DNA of 64,000 nt from Chryseobacterium indologenes (GTDB lineage: Bacteria > Bacteroidota > Bacteroidia > Flavobacteriales > Weeksellaceae): positions 1 to 64,000 of the forward strand of contig DJTE01000026.1 in NCBI GenBank assembly GCA_002439165.1, written 5' to 3'. Positions 9,644-18,653 of the stretch are shown here, one piece after another. The position numbers were made by a program, and so were the translations under genes. How positions within the stretch are numbered: the first letter of the stretch is position 1; every line of letters starts with the position of its first letter. Under the pieces are notes generated by a model, which had not been told where the DNA came from, did not search any database, and was given only the letters and a program-made list of their open reading frames with translations.

Positions 9644-9838
9644 TTAGTATATGTCAAGGCACATACTTCTGTAACATGCTCCGTTTACGCAGGTTGGTGT
9701 ACAGCCTTCCAGACATAACTGCCCCTGAGACGGAAGACAGTAATAAGCTCCATCCGGAGACTGAAGAGGTTTATCTCTTACTCCTCCGCCACCGATCTGT
9801 TTTAAATTTTCTCTTGAAAGTTTTTTGATGTTTTTCAT
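9644..9838 (-). CDS. GG-leader, six-cysteine secreted peptide precursor (orphan copy)
   Basis: A 64-residue precursor with the Bacteroidota double-glycine leader (MKNIKKLSRENLKQIGG). Such leaders are cut by C39-peptidase ABC exporters. The mature part has six cysteines spaced C-x7-C-x3-C-x3-C-x4-C-x4-C and the motif CLEGCTPTC. This is nearly the same scaffold as the precursor at 20294-20488, which has CLVGCTPMC and the same spacing with one extra residue, and both end with CLD. No exporter lies next to it; the only one in the window is 11 kb away (20778-22970), so it probably uses that. It has its own terminator. The upstream leader element found before two other precursors is absent here. 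Activity (bacteriocin, signal or other) cannot be read from the sequence. Confidence 0.8.
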   Translation of the reverse strand: MKNIKKLSRENLKQIGGGGVRDKPLQSPDGAYYCLPSQGQLCLEGCTPTCVNGACYRSMCLDIY

Positions 9839-10073
9839 GGTATTTTTTTTAGTTCATGTAAATGTATTTATTTTTTTCATTAAATAAACATATTTTATAT
9901 AAAAAATATTAAATAAAAATAAACATATATTGATTTTATTCAAAACCTAGCAATTGCATCTTTGATTAAGTCTGTTGTTCTTTTTCAAAGATAATTTAAC
10001 TGTATTATTGTAATTCAAAATCAACTAACAGCTTTTTAATCTTAACTTTATCTGCCCACTTTCTTTCAGCAAT

Positions 10074-10110
10074 AAAAAAGCAGCACACCGGATTGGCTGT
10101 ACTGCTTTTT
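10074..10110 (-). terminator. terminator after maeB
   Basis: The inverted repeat AAAAAGCAG(c)ACA / TGT(a)CTGCTTTTT (10075-10086 with 10098-10110) has one mismatch and a T-tract on either strand. It lies 23 bases downstream of the maeB stop, which is where a terminator for the leftward transcript is expected. Confidence 0.75.
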
Positions 10111-10132
10111 ATATTCTAAAGACGTATCTCTG

Positions 10133-12421
10133 TTATTTTTTGTTTTCTCTTCTTTGGGCATCCAGTACCGCAATCGTTGCCAGATTTACGATTTCATCTA
10201 CACTGGAACGCATCTGCAGCACATGTACCGGTTGTTTTAATCCCATCAGGATTGGGCCGATCACCTGTGCCACTTTCATTCCTCTGATGATCTTGTAAGA
10301 CAGGTTCGCACTTTCAAGGTTCGGGAAAATGAATGTATTGGCCGGAGTTGTTTCTAATTTTGAGAACGGATAATCGCTCAAATGATCTGCATTCATAGCG
10401 AAATCAGGCTGAATTTCACCGTCTACGATCATTTTAGGATATTTTTCATGCAGAATGCTTACTGCTTTGGCAACTTTTTTAGAAGTATCCGAGATGGCTG
10501 CAAAGTTTTCGAAACCAAGCATTGCAATTCTAGGCTCAATAGCAAAAGATTTCACGGTAATTTCTGCCATTTTAGCAATATTCACCAGATCTTCAGCAGT
10601 AGGATTCTGGTTAATGGAAGTATCTGCGAAGAAAATAGGTTTCTTTTCAGACAGGATCATCATCATTGCGGCTACTTTATCTACTCCTTTGTCTTTTTCA
10701 ATTACTTCTAAAACAGGACGAAGCACTGAGGTATAGTTTTTAGAGAACCCTACAATAAGTCCGTCCGTATCTCCGTGTCTCAGCATCAGAGGTCCGAAAT
10801 AGTCTCTCTGACGTACGTATCTTTTTGCCTTGTACTCGTTCATTCCTTTTCTCTGGCGAAGTTTCCAAAGTGTTTCTCTGTATTTTTTTCTGTTTTCCTT
10901 CTGATCGTCATCACTTGGATCAATGATCGGCACATCGAGATTGATTCCGTAACGTACCATCTGCTCCTGGATATATTTTTTATCCCCCAACAGGCTCGGG
11001 AAGGCAATTCCTTCTTCGTAAAGGATCTGGGCTGCTTTCAGAACGTTGTATTCTTCAGCATTTCCCAGTGTAATTCTTTTCGGATTGGATCTTGCACGGC
11101 TCTGCATCATTCTTACCAGCTTCTCGTCACGTCCCATTCTGTCCAGCAGCTGGTTTTCATATTCTTCGAAATCCGTGATTATTTTCCCGGCAACTCCGCT
11201 TTCGATCGCCGCTTTCGCCACGGCACTTGAAACTTTGGTAATCAACCTGTTATCAAAGGGCTTAGGAATAAAATATTCTCTTCCAAACTGCAGATTCTGT
11301 ACATTATAAGCTAATATTACAGCCTCAGGAACGGGTTCTTTTGCCAGATCTGCAATAGCATGTACAGCCGCCAGCTTCATTTCTTCGTTGATTCCTTTTG
11401 CCTGCACATCCAATGCTCCACGGAAAATATAAGGGAATCCCAGTACATTATTTACCTGGTTAGGATAGTCGCTTCTTCCTGTTGCCATGATTACATCCTT
11501 ACGGGTTTCCACAGCCAGGTCATAAGCGATCTCAGGATCCGGGTTGGCCAAAGCAAAAACAATAGGATTTTCGTTCATGCTCTTCAGCATTTCCGGAGTC
11601 ATTACATTTCCCTTGGATAAACCGATGAAAATATCCGATCCTTTTACAGCATCTTCCAGGGTTTCAATATCGGTATGAGCGATGAAGTCTAATTTTTCAG
11701 GGGTAAGGTTTTCTCTTTTATGATTGATTACTCCTTTGCTGTCGCACATCAGGACGTTTTCTTTTTTCAGTCCCAGCGCAATGTAAAGTTTAGTACAGGC
11801 AATAGCGGCAGCTCCTGCTCCGTTTACGACCATCTTTACTTCGGCAATATCTTTATTGGCAATCTGAAGTGAATTAATTAATGCGGCAGCAGAAATAATT
11901 GCTGTTCCGTGCTGATCATCGTGCATCAAAGGAATATCCAGCTCTTCTTTGAGTCTCTGTTCGATATAGAATGCTTCAGGAGCTTTAATATCTTCAAGAT
12001 TAATTCCTCCGAACGTAGGAGCAATTCCTTTTACTATCTGAATGAATTTATCCGGATCTTTTTCATTGATCTCAATATCAAATACATTAATGTCTGCAAA
12101 GATCTTGAAAAGAAGTCCTTTCCCTTCCATGACCGGCTTTGAGGCTTCTGCCCCGATATCCCCCAATCCGAGAACAGCAGTTCCGTTTGAAATTACGGCA
12201 ACAAGGTTTCCTTTTCCTGTATAATCGTAAACAGTTTCCGGTTTATCGTGGATCTCCATACATGGAACAGCCACTCCCGGTGAATAAGCCAGGGAAAGAT
12301 CTCTCTGGGAGGAATGCGGCTTTGAAGGAATTACTTCAATCTTTCCTTTAGGTTCTGTTTTATGATAATCTAACGCGGCCTGATTAAAGTTCTTTTCGTC
12401 GCGATGGGTTTTACTTGACAT
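10133..12421 (-). CDS. maeB: NADP-dependent malic enzyme with C-terminal phosphotransacetylase domain
   Basis: Cytoplasmic enzyme that oxidatively decarboxylates malate to pyruvate with NADP+, supplying NADPH. Its 762 residues match the large MaeB type. The malic enzyme part covers about residues 1-425 (motifs YSPGVAVPC, NGTAVLGLGDIGA, and the NAD(P)-binding region near VVNGAGAAAIACTK). The C-terminal part, about 430-760, is the phosphate acetyltransferase-like domain (GPLMLRHGDTDGLIVG; VAQVIGPILMGL). In MaeB proteins that domain is regulatory and usually not catalytic. It starts 16 bases after the stop of the kinase-like gene at 12438, so the two are probably cotranscribed. Confidence 0.96.
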   Translation of the reverse strand: MSSKTHRDEKNFNQAALDYHKTEPKGKIEVIPSKPHSSQRDLSLAYSPGVAVPCMEIHDKPETVYDYTGKGNLVAVISNGTAVLGLGDIGAEASKPVMEGKGLLFKIFADINVFDIEINEKDPDKFIQIVKGIAPTFGGINLEDIKAPEAFYIEQRLKEELDIPLMHDDQHGTAIISAAALINSLQIANKDIAEVKMVVNGAGAAAIACTKLYIALGLKKENVLMCDSKGVINHKRENLTPEKLDFIAHTDIETLEDAVKGSDIFIGLSKGNVMTPEMLKSMNENPIVFALANPDPEIAYDLAVETRKDVIMATGRSDYPNQVNNVLGFPYIFRGALDVQAKGINEEMKLAAVHAIADLAKEPVPEAVILAYNVQNLQFGREYFIPKPFDNRLITKVSSAVAKAAIESGVAGKIITDFEEYENQLLDRMGRDEKLVRMMQSRARSNPKRITLGNAEEYNVLKAAQILYEEGIAFPSLLGDKKYIQEQMVRYGINLDVPIIDPSDDDQKENRKKYRETLWKLRQRKGMNEYKAKRYVRQRDYFGPLMLRHGDTDGLIVGFSKNYTSVLRPVLEVIEKDKGVDKVAAMMMILSEKKPIFFADTSINQNPTAEDLVNIAKMAEITVKSFAIEPRIAMLGFENFAAISDTSKKVAKAVSILHEKYPKMIVDGEIQPDFAMNADHLSDYPFSKLETTPANTFIFPNLESANLSYKIIRGMKVAQVIGPILMGLKQPVHVLQMRSSVDEIVNLATIAVLDAQRRENKK

Positions 12422-12437
12422 AGAATTTTGTTTTTTA

Positions 12438-13289
12438 TTAAAGTATATATTTAATATGGTAGTCTACTAAACTTTCAATAGGTTTCTGTACGACATGGCC
12501 CACATTTAAATGAAGTTCTGCCGCAACAGAACGTAGAATATTTTCGTAATAATAGGCAATGGAACCGATAAAATTGATCTCGGCATCTTTTGCTTCGGCA
12601 TAAGGAATAACCTGGTATTCGAAAAAATTCTTCATTTCTTCGAAAACCATTTCCTTAAGATAAGGATGATCTTTTCGTTCAATCACAAATTTGTTGAAGT
12701 CTGCCAGATAGGCATTAGGCCTGGGGCTGTGATACATCTTTTTCAGAGCCTCTTCTACTGTAAGCTGATAGGTCTGTTCAAATTCGGAATGAAGATCTGC
12801 GGGAAGTTTTTTCATGAAGTATCTGCGCACCAGCTGTTTTCCGATTGCGCTTCCGCTTCCTTCATCTCCTATAAGGAAACCGAGGGAAGGCAGTTCTATC
12901 TTCAGGTTTTCACCATCAAAATAACATGAGTTTGATCCTGTCCCCAGAATACATACCACAGCCGGCTTTCCGCTGTACGCGGCATAAGCTGCAGCCATAA
13001 GATCTTCCTTTACCACCATTTCAGCTCTGGTAAAGACTCTTTTAAGCTCTTCTTCTATTGTTTCGCAGTTCTTTTTCACACCACATCCTGATCCATAGAA
13101 GAAGATCTTGGTAACAGAGTTTTTGATTAATGTAAGGTTGCTGTTTTTTTCTATTTCGGGAACAATAAGTTCTCTGCTGATAAAGTTCGGATTGAAGCCG
13201 ATTGTTTCTGTTTTTAGAAAAACTTTTTTGAAATCATCCAGAATCACCCAGTCCGACTTAGTAGAACCACTGTCAACGATAGCAACCAT
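12438..13289 (-). CDS. BadF/BadG/BcrA/BcrD-type ATPase, N-acetylglucosamine kinase-like
   Basis: ASKHA-fold phosphotransferase of the family that contains GlcNAc kinases. Visible motifs: phosphate-1 loop DSGSTKSDW at residues 6-14, phosphate-2 loop CILGTGSNSCYFDG in the middle, and GFLIGDEGSGSAIGK. The last is typical of the GlcNAc kinase-like branch. Its 283 residues are normal for the group. It probably phosphorylates an amino sugar or recycled cell-wall sugar, but the substrate is not decided by the sequence. It lies upstream of maeB in the same operon, as seen in related Flavobacteriia. Confidence 0.85.
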   Translation of the reverse strand: MVAIVDSGSTKSDWVILDDFKKVFLKTETIGFNPNFISRELIVPEIEKNSNLTLIKNSVTKIFFYGSGCGVKKNCETIEEELKRVFTRAEMVVKEDLMAAAYAAYSGKPAVVCILGTGSNSCYFDGENLKIELPSLGFLIGDEGSGSAIGKQLVRRYFMKKLPADLHSEFEQTYQLTVEEALKKMYHSPRPNAYLADFNKFVIERKDHPYLKEMVFEEMKNFFEYQVIPYAEAKDAEINFIGSIAYYYENILRSVAAELHLNVGHVVQKPIESLVDYHIKYIL

Positions 13290-13374
13290 ATTTTACATTT
13301 TAGTTTAAGGGTGCTAAAATATGAATTTATCTTTAATTAGCGTTTAAAAACACACTGGAAGCTGTTTAAAATCA

Positions 13375-13638
13375 CTAATGTTTTATATCAGTTTTTTCGT
13401 TGTTAAACCGGATCAGCCAGTCTTCAATTTCATCTTCCAGATAAGAGGTCTGAAGAACCATGGCATTGATAAAATCATCAGGCACAGGTTCTCCGGTAGA
13501 GTTTTCAAGATTCCAGAGTTCATCTGCCATATTTTCATATTCGGAATACACTCGTTTGAAGCGGGAATTTTCTCTTTCAAGAGCTTCAATATTTTTTTGC
13601 TGAAGCTGGAATTTTCTGTATTTGTTTTGACGTTTCAT
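13375..13638 (-). CDS. small conserved hypothetical protein with coiled coil
   Basis: An 87-residue soluble protein that I do not recognise. The first half is strongly charged and helical (KYRKFQLQQKNIEALEREN) with coiled-coil character. The second half is acidic (LENSTGEPVPDDF; YLEDEIEDWL). There is no signal peptide or membrane segment. It has its own gap of 85 bases from the downstream kinase-like gene, so it may be transcribed alone or lead that operon. It looks like a real gene because codon use resembles its neighbours and the opposite strand lacks a better frame. Confidence 0.6.
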   Translation of the reverse strand: MKRQNKYRKFQLQQKNIEALERENSRFKRVYSEYENMADELWNLENSTGEPVPDDFINAMVLQTSYLEDEIEDWLIRFNNEKTDIKH

Positions 13639-14115
13639 ACAAATATTATTATTAATTGAGGGTCATAAAAAATGGGGAAGTATGCTTTCAATCACGCATT
13701 ACAAGATAGAAAAAACCATCAACACAAGAAGTTGAAAATGAATTTATTATCAGGTTATAATTACATCATTCAGAGGAATAAATTTAGAAATAATTTTGAT
13801 TCAAAAAAATTTTTTAACAACTTTTTTCAGTGTTTAACATATAATTATCAAATGTCTAATCCCTGATCGCACATCTGTTATTTATTGTATTAAATTCAGC
13901 AGAATATGGGCAGTAAATATTATTTCTGCTCATAAGTTCATCCGCTCCTGTCCAGCTCACAGGTATTGTTTTCATTCCCTCTGATTCTCACTCTCCGGTC
14001 ACCGATGAAGCAGAATCCGGTTCTGGCAGTTCCGGGAACGAAATCCTCAAGTGTGGAAATTTTTATTTCTCATATGTTAATATATAGTCCTAAATTTGCA
14101 GATCATATATTTTGA
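13639..14115. other. intergenic region between divergent genes
   Basis: About 480 bases without a convincing gene. The left half (to about 13900) is strongly AT-rich. About 13930-14045 is richer in GC and shows only short frames on both strands. The right end carries the promoter of the GtrA gene. Confidence 0.5.
14091..14098 (+). promoter_or_regulatory. -7 promoter element of the gtrA-like operon
   Basis: TAAATTTG matches the TAnnTTTG consensus and lies 17 bases before the ATG at 14116. A T-rich block (TTTATTTC, about 14062-14069) is near the expected -33 position but is not an exact TTTG. Confidence 0.4.
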
Positions 14116-14574
14116 ATGAAAGAGTTACTCATACGCCAGAAGCAGGTTCTGTTCTTCATTATTGCCGGAGGGCTGAGCGCCGTAGTAGAGATCGGAAGTT
14201 TTAAGGCATTCAGTACCTATCTTCCCCACATCTTTGCCAGGGAGGTTAATTTTCATGGTGTACACTATCCTTTAAGTAATATTTTCTCTACCAGCTGCGG
14301 AATCATCAGCAATTATTTTCTGAGTATCTGGTTTGTTTTTGAAAGAGGAAAGCATTCCAAAAAAAGGGAGTTTGCTTATTTTATGGCGGTTTCATTTGTT
14401 TCAACTCTGTTAAGTCTCGGTTTTTTCCAGATATTTTACAGTTTTATATTTAAGGATAATATCAATTTAATTTTTTATACCTTAAGCCCGGAAATGATCA
14501 GTAAGGTGGCAGCGATCCTGCTGGTCTCCATTCTTAATTATTCGGTAAAAAAGAAAGTAATTTTTAACGGCTAA
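14116..14574 (+). CDS. GtrA family membrane protein
   Basis: Four-helix membrane protein of the GtrA/DPMS family. Known members are thought to flip or present lipid-linked sugars for cell-envelope glycosylation. Its 152 residues are typical, with hydrophobic segments near 10-30, 58-75, 85-108 and 125-145. The family pattern of a first helix with FFIIAGGLSAVVE and a second with FSTSCGIISNYFLSIWFVF is visible. Three bases separate its stop from the start of the acyltransferase gene, so both form one transcription unit, perhaps acting in envelope lipid or glycan assembly (inference). Confidence 0.85.
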   Translation: MKELLIRQKQVLFFIIAGGLSAVVEIGSFKAFSTYLPHIFAREVNFHGVHYPLSNIFSTSCGIISNYFLSIWFVFERGKHSKKREFAYFMAVSFVSTLLSLGFFQIFYSFIFKDNINLIFYTLSPEMISKVAAILLVSILNYSVKKKVIFNG

Positions 14575-14577
14575 ACT

Positions 14578-15306
14578 GTGACAAAGATTTTAAATTACCT
14601 GTGGAGATTCTGGCTTCTTCTGCTGGCTTTTGTACTGACAGTTATTCTGGGAATTCCTGTTTATATTTTATCCTTCAGCAAAAAGCATTATAAATATGCT
14701 TATAAATTTGTAAGGCTCTGGTGTTTCGGCATGTTTTACGGCATGGGATTAAGGTATGACCTGATTAAACTTTCGGACCAGAAGAAGGATAAAAACACCC
14801 AGTATGTTTTTATTTCGAATCATACTTCCATTATGGATATTATGCTTACCTGTATTTTATTTCCGGACAATCCCATCTGTTTCGTAGGTAAAAAGGAGCT
14901 GGTAAAAATTCCGATCTTCGGAACCATTTACAAAAGAATATGTGTTATGGTAGACCGGAACAGTGCCAGGAGCCGTGCCGATGTTTACAGAAGATGTGCC
15001 GAAAAAATGGAGGAAGGCAACAGCATTGCCATATTTCCCGAAGGAGGTGTTCCGGATGACACTTCTGTTATTCTGGATGATTTTAAAGACGGGGCCTTCA
15101 CTTTATCGTCCAAGCATCACTCTCCTATTGCCGTGTATACATTTATCGGACTGAAAGAAATTTTTCCTTTCGACAACTCAAAAGGATACCCGGGACGGGT
15201 GAAAGTATATTTTAATGGAATTATGGAGCCTTCAGATTCTCCAAAAGACTTAAAAACAGAAGCTTACAGAGAGATAAAAAAAACACTGCTGGAGCATTCT
15301 ATTTAA
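14578..15306 (+). CDS. 1-acyl-sn-glycerol-3-phosphate acyltransferase family protein
   Basis: PlsC-like membrane acyltransferase that transfers a fatty acyl chain to a glycerophospholipid precursor or related acceptor. Catalytic motif I is NHTSIMD (His82, Asp87) and motif III is FPEGG (153-157). One or two hydrophobic N-terminal helices (about 10-32) anchor it to the inner membrane. The start codon is GTG, 3 bases after the gtrA-like stop; no ATG is placed better. The 242 residues fit the family. PlsC itself is likely, but lipid A or ornithine-lipid acyltransferases look similar, so the acceptor stays open. Confidence 0.88.
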   Translation: MTKILNYLWRFWLLLLAFVLTVILGIPVYILSFSKKHYKYAYKFVRLWCFGMFYGMGLRYDLIKLSDQKKDKNTQYVFISNHTSIMDIMLTCILFPDNPICFVGKKELVKIPIFGTIYKRICVMVDRNSARSRADVYRRCAEKMEEGNSIAIFPEGGVPDDTSVILDDFKDGAFTLSSKHHSPIAVYTFIGLKEIFPFDNSKGYPGRVKVYFNGIMEPSDSPKDLKTEAYREIKKTLLEHSI

Positions 15307-15316
15307 AAGAAATAGT

Positions 15317-15324
15317 TATATTTG
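15317..15324 (+). promoter_or_regulatory. -7 promoter element that decides the transporter start
   Basis: TATATTTG fits TAnnTTTG exactly. Transcription would begin near 15330. This rules out an in-frame TTG at 15322 and supports the ATG at 15346 as the start of the transporter. Confidence 0.5.
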
Positions 15325-15345
15325 TTTGCGAAATTTCTAACAAAT

Positions 15346-16791
15346 ATGTCAAATTATTCTAAACAAACCAATTGGGGACAATTCATTCCTCTGGTTACTG
15401 TGTTTTTTTTCTGGGGATTTGTAGCGGCAAGTAATGACATTCTGATCCCGGTCTTCCAAAAAGCCTTTAAGCTGACCCAAACCGAAAGTATGCTCGTACA
15501 GATCTGCTTTTATGTGGCTTACACCGTGGGTTCTCTGATTTATATGGCTGTTTCAAAGAGTCTGAGACAGGACCTGATCAATAAAATAGGATACAAAAAC
15601 GGCTTAATTTTAGGCCTTCTTATTTCCGCAGCCGGGACTTTACTGTTCTATCCTGCGGCCAATATGGGATCTTTCCCGTTAATGATTTCAGGACTTTTCA
15701 TTGTAGGGCTCGGGTTCTCATTACAGCAGATTGTAGCCAATCCGCTGGCCATTGAAGTAGGACCGGTGGAAACAGGTTCCCAAAGGCTGACGATGGCCGG
15801 GGGAATTAATAATCTGGGTACAACCATAGGTCCCCTGATTGTTTCGTTCGCTATTTTCGGCTCTGCTTCTGCAGCCAATACAGAAGCGAGTATTGAAAGT
15901 GTAAAGATTCCTTACCTGATCCTGGGAGCAGCATTTGCTTTGGTAGCCGTAATGCTGAAGTTCTCTTCTCTTCCGGCAGTAACTCCTACCAATACAAAGG
16001 ATACTGATGACATTGTTCCCGGTGATCACAAAACATCGGCCTTCCAATATCCTCAGCTGGTAATGGGAATGATTGCCATTTTTGTTTATGTAGGTGTAGA
16101 GGTTTCCACAGCAAGTAACCTTCCCGCTTATATGGAAAAGAGTTTAGGTTTCGAAACGAAAGAAGTTGCGCCTTATATTTCCCTGTACTGGGCATCCTTA
16201 ATGATCGGCCGTTGGACCGGGGCGGTAGAAGCCTTTGACCTGAGCGCCGGATTCAAAAAGATATTAAGATTCCTTGCTCCTTATCTTGCATTCGGGGTAT
16301 TCTTATTGGTGAATGCTATTGCCAAGCATGACCTTTCTCCATTCTATGTATATGCTGCGGTTATTATTGTAATGATTATCTGCGATATTATGAGTAAAGG
16401 AAATCCTGCCAGAATGCTTCTTATCTTTTCCGTAGCAGGTATTGCTGCATTATTAATAGGAATGTTTACTACCGGAATGACCTCCGTATATGCATTTACC
16501 AGTGTAGGACTGTTCTGCTCTACTCTATGGCCGTGTATTTTTGCACTTGCCATCAATGGTCTCGGAAAGCACACCAATCAGGGATCAGGCTATCTGATCA
16601 TGATGATCATGGGAGGAGGTATTGTAAGTATGGTTCAGGGTTATATTGCTGATTTAACGAATATTCACTTCAGTTATATCGTAGGTGTTATCTGTTTTGC
16701 TTATCTTGCGTTCTATGCAGTGCGTGTAACAGGAATACTGAAGGCACAGGGTATTGATCTTGATAAAATCTCTAAAGGCAGTGGTCATTAA
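15346..16791 (+). CDS. sugar MFS transporter (FucP/GluP type)
   Basis: Proton-coupled sugar importer of the major facilitator superfamily, in the FHS (fucose-galactose-glucose) group. There are 481 residues from the ATG at 15346 and about 12 hydrophobic segments. The family signature is near the N-terminus (FFFWGFVAASNDILIPVFQ) and the helix 4-5 region reads GFSLQQIVANPLA with the GSQRLTMAGGINNLGTTIGPL motif typical of FucP/GluP. The exact sugar (glucose, galactose, fucose or other) cannot be told. The following gene overlaps its 3' end. Confidence 0.92.
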   Translation: MSNYSKQTNWGQFIPLVTVFFFWGFVAASNDILIPVFQKAFKLTQTESMLVQICFYVAYTVGSLIYMAVSKSLRQDLINKIGYKNGLILGLLISAAGTLLFYPAANMGSFPLMISGLFIVGLGFSLQQIVANPLAIEVGPVETGSQRLTMAGGINNLGTTIGPLIVSFAIFGSASAANTEASIESVKIPYLILGAAFALVAVMLKFSSLPAVTPTNTKDTDDIVPGDHKTSAFQYPQLVMGMIAIFVYVGVEVSTASNLPAYMEKSLGFETKEVAPYISLYWASLMIGRWTGAVEAFDLSAGFKKILRFLAPYLAFGVFLLVNAIAKHDLSPFYVYAAVIIVMIICDIMSKGNPARMLLIFSVAGIAALLIGMFTTGMTSVYAFTSVGLFCSTLWPCIFALAINGLGKHTNQGSGYLIMMIMGGGIVSMVQGYIADLTNIHFSYIVGVICFAYLAFYAVRVTGILKAQGIDLDKISKGSGH

Positions 16792-17845
16792 CAGTAAAAA
16801 AATTATCCATAAAAAACGATTTTGGGCAGGTGTATTACTTGCCCAATTTCTTTTGTTCTATGGATTTTCGAAATCGAAGATAATGATCTCTTTTTTTGAA
16901 CATTTCTTTGAAATTCAGAAAGGGATGCATCAGGGGCTTTTCAGCTGGATTCCTTTTTCTTTAGGAGATGTAATCTATATTATTCTTGGGGCTTTGCTTT
17001 TGTATTGTGTTATCAGATGTTTCAAAAAGGAAAGCCGGAATAATGCATTTCTTAAAATCCTGACGGGAATCAATATTTTTTATTTTACCTACCAGATCTT
17101 CTGGGGAATGCTGTATTTTCAGACTCCGGTCATCAAGAAGCTGGCTTCTCAGAAAGAACCTGATACTGACAAAGCAAAGGCATTAGCACTCCGATACCTT
17201 GAAAAATGTAAAGCGACCCGGACACTGGTTCATGAAGATCAGAACGGTATCTTCGTCATAACTGATCTGAAATCGGTACAGAATGAAATTCTTAAACAGC
17301 AGCAACGGCTTCCGAAATTTATTTCAGACAAAAAAGCTACGGGGATCCATGCTTTTAAACCGAGCCTTTTTAAAAAGATCATGAACTTTACCGGAATTCT
17401 GGGATATTATAATCCTTTTACCGCAGAAGCCCAGTACAACGGAGAACTTCCTCACACCTTCATACCGTTTACGTCAGCACACGAAAGCTCTCATCAGCTC
17501 GGTTTTGCACGGGAGCAGGAAGCCAATTTTATAGGTTACCTGACAGGTGTTCATTCAGACAACACTGATCTGAGATACAGCACGGAATATTTTACCCTTA
17601 AAAGCCTTTTAAGATTTATTGCTGAGAAGGATCCTGAATTTGTAAAAACGGTTCTTAATAATTACTCTCCCGCCATGAAAAGAGACAGAGCCTATGAAAG
17701 AGCTTTTATTTTCAGACACCAGGGCTGGCTGGATGATTTTTTCGGATTTACCAATAACCTTTTTCTGAAAAGCAACCAACAGGAGGGTTCTGTGACTTAT
17801 TCCTACTTTATAGACCTTCTTTTGAACTATGAGAAACAGGACTAA
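16781..17845 (+). CDS. DUF3810 domain membrane protein with HExxH motif
   Basis: Inner-membrane protein of the DUF3810 family, about 354 residues. There are three hydrophobic N-terminal segments (VLLAQFLLFYGF; LGDVIYIILGALLLYCVI; INIFYFTYQIFWGML), then a large soluble part. It contains AHESSHQLGFAREQEANF, that is an HExxH zinc-protease-like motif with a downstream glutamate, so it may be a metallopeptidase (inference; no activity is established for the family to my knowledge). The frame is open from a TTG at 16754; the GTG at 16781 gives less overlap with the transporter and is preferred with low certainty. It is probably coexpressed with the transporter. Confidence 0.85.
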   Translation: MVINSKKIIHKKRFWAGVLLAQFLLFYGFSKSKIMISFFEHFFEIQKGMHQGLFSWIPFSLGDVIYIILGALLLYCVIRCFKKESRNNAFLKILTGINIFYFTYQIFWGMLYFQTPVIKKLASQKEPDTDKAKALALRYLEKCKATRTLVHEDQNGIFVITDLKSVQNEILKQQQRLPKFISDKKATGIHAFKPSLFKKIMNFTGILGYYNPFTAEAQYNGELPHTFIPFTSAHESSHQLGFAREQEANFIGYLTGVHSDNTDLRYSTEYFTLKSLLRFIAEKDPEFVKTVLNNYSPAMKRDRAYERAFIFRHQGWLDDFFGFTNNLFLKSNQQEGSVTYSYFIDLLLNYEKQD

Positions 17846-18622
17846 CATTCCTAAGCAGTATTCGGATACTTTAAGTTCCGGAGCTTATCCGTTCATCTCA
17901 TTATAACCTTAATTTTTTTAATAGGCATAGCATAAAAAAAGAATCGTATCAGGCGATACGATTCTAAAAACACAAATGATGAAAAAAAATTTATTACCTT
18001 GACTTGTTCCCTCATTCAAGGCGATGTAAAAGTACAATATATTTCATAAATACAAAAACATTTCCCTCCTTTTTTTAAACTTTATGAAAACTTTATGATT
18101 TTTTAAGTTTTTTTGAGTTCACTCCCCGAAATAAATATTATGTTAAAATAACATTTTATCCAATCAAATTTCATTAAAAAAGCAATTAAAAATACGGAAA
18201 AAATATAAAAATCAATAATTAACCAAAGATATAATATTGCATATTTTTCTCATTTTTAAGAAATAAAAAAATTAGAGTTATTGTAAGAAACAGGAGAAAA
18301 ACAGCACTTCGTTTTTCAGTGTTATTCCAAACGATCATTTTAATATATAAAGAACCGGAACCCCGGAATACCTTCCGCTTTTGTAAAAACGGAAAAACAT
18401 AAAAGATTCCCCGGAACAGAATATTTTTTTTCACGACTCAAGGATTTTTAGCAGACAGAACCGATGACCTGGAGCATTGCAGAACACTAAAAAATATGCT
18501 GAACAATAGCCTGCCAACCATAAAAACATCCCGAAAAAGAGTCTGTAAAATCTTTAAAAATGCAGATTTACAATACAATAAAGTTATGCGAAAGCAATAT
18601 ATCACTCTGAAAAGAAAAAAAA
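17846..18622. other. long intergenic region with a candidate small RNA
   Basis: About 780 bases with no credible protein gene; very AT-rich with many short frames. The only ordered structure is a small transcription unit on the minus strand at 17934-18056 (promoter, hairpin, terminator), listed separately. A direct repeat of ACTTTATGA occurs near 18079-18099. Confidence 0.55.
17934..18021 (-). ncRNA. candidate small RNA of about 88 nt
   Basis: On the minus strand a promoter TTTG-N18-TACTTTTA (18056-18027) precedes a predicted start near 18021. The transcript would begin with a hairpin (CCTTGA / TCAAGG, 18021-17997) and end in a perfect 11-base stem AGAATCGTATC / GATACGATTCT (17965-17940) followed by seven T. 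On the other strand that stem is not followed by a T-tract, and no minus-strand protein gene ends here, so the terminator appears to belong to a small RNA. Identity with a known RNA family cannot be checked here. Confidence 0.5.
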
Positions 18623-18653
18623 TTTGTTTATTTGAAATCTCTGCGTATTTTAG
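18623..18653 (+). promoter_or_regulatory. promoter of the peptide-export cluster
   Basis: TTTG (18623-18626), exactly 19 bases, then TATTTTAG (18646-18653), one mismatch from TAnnTTTG. The transcript would start about 18660, which excludes an in-frame TTG at 18632 and supports the ATG at 18668 for the oxidase gene. Confidence 0.6.

Noticed and set aside
13672..13866. 64-codon plus-strand frame in the gap between 13639 and 14115
   Set aside because: Composition typical of AT-rich noncoding DNA (Asn/Lys/Phe), no homology signal, no promoter.
15322..15345. Upstream TTG start for the sugar transporter
   Set aside because: It lies inside the -7 promoter element TATATTTG; the ATG at 15346 is the family-like start.
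18219..18434. 71-codon minus-strand frame in the gap before the peptide cluster
   Set aside because: Lys/Phe/Leu-rich product expected from AT-rich noncoding DNA; no promoter or recognisable domain.
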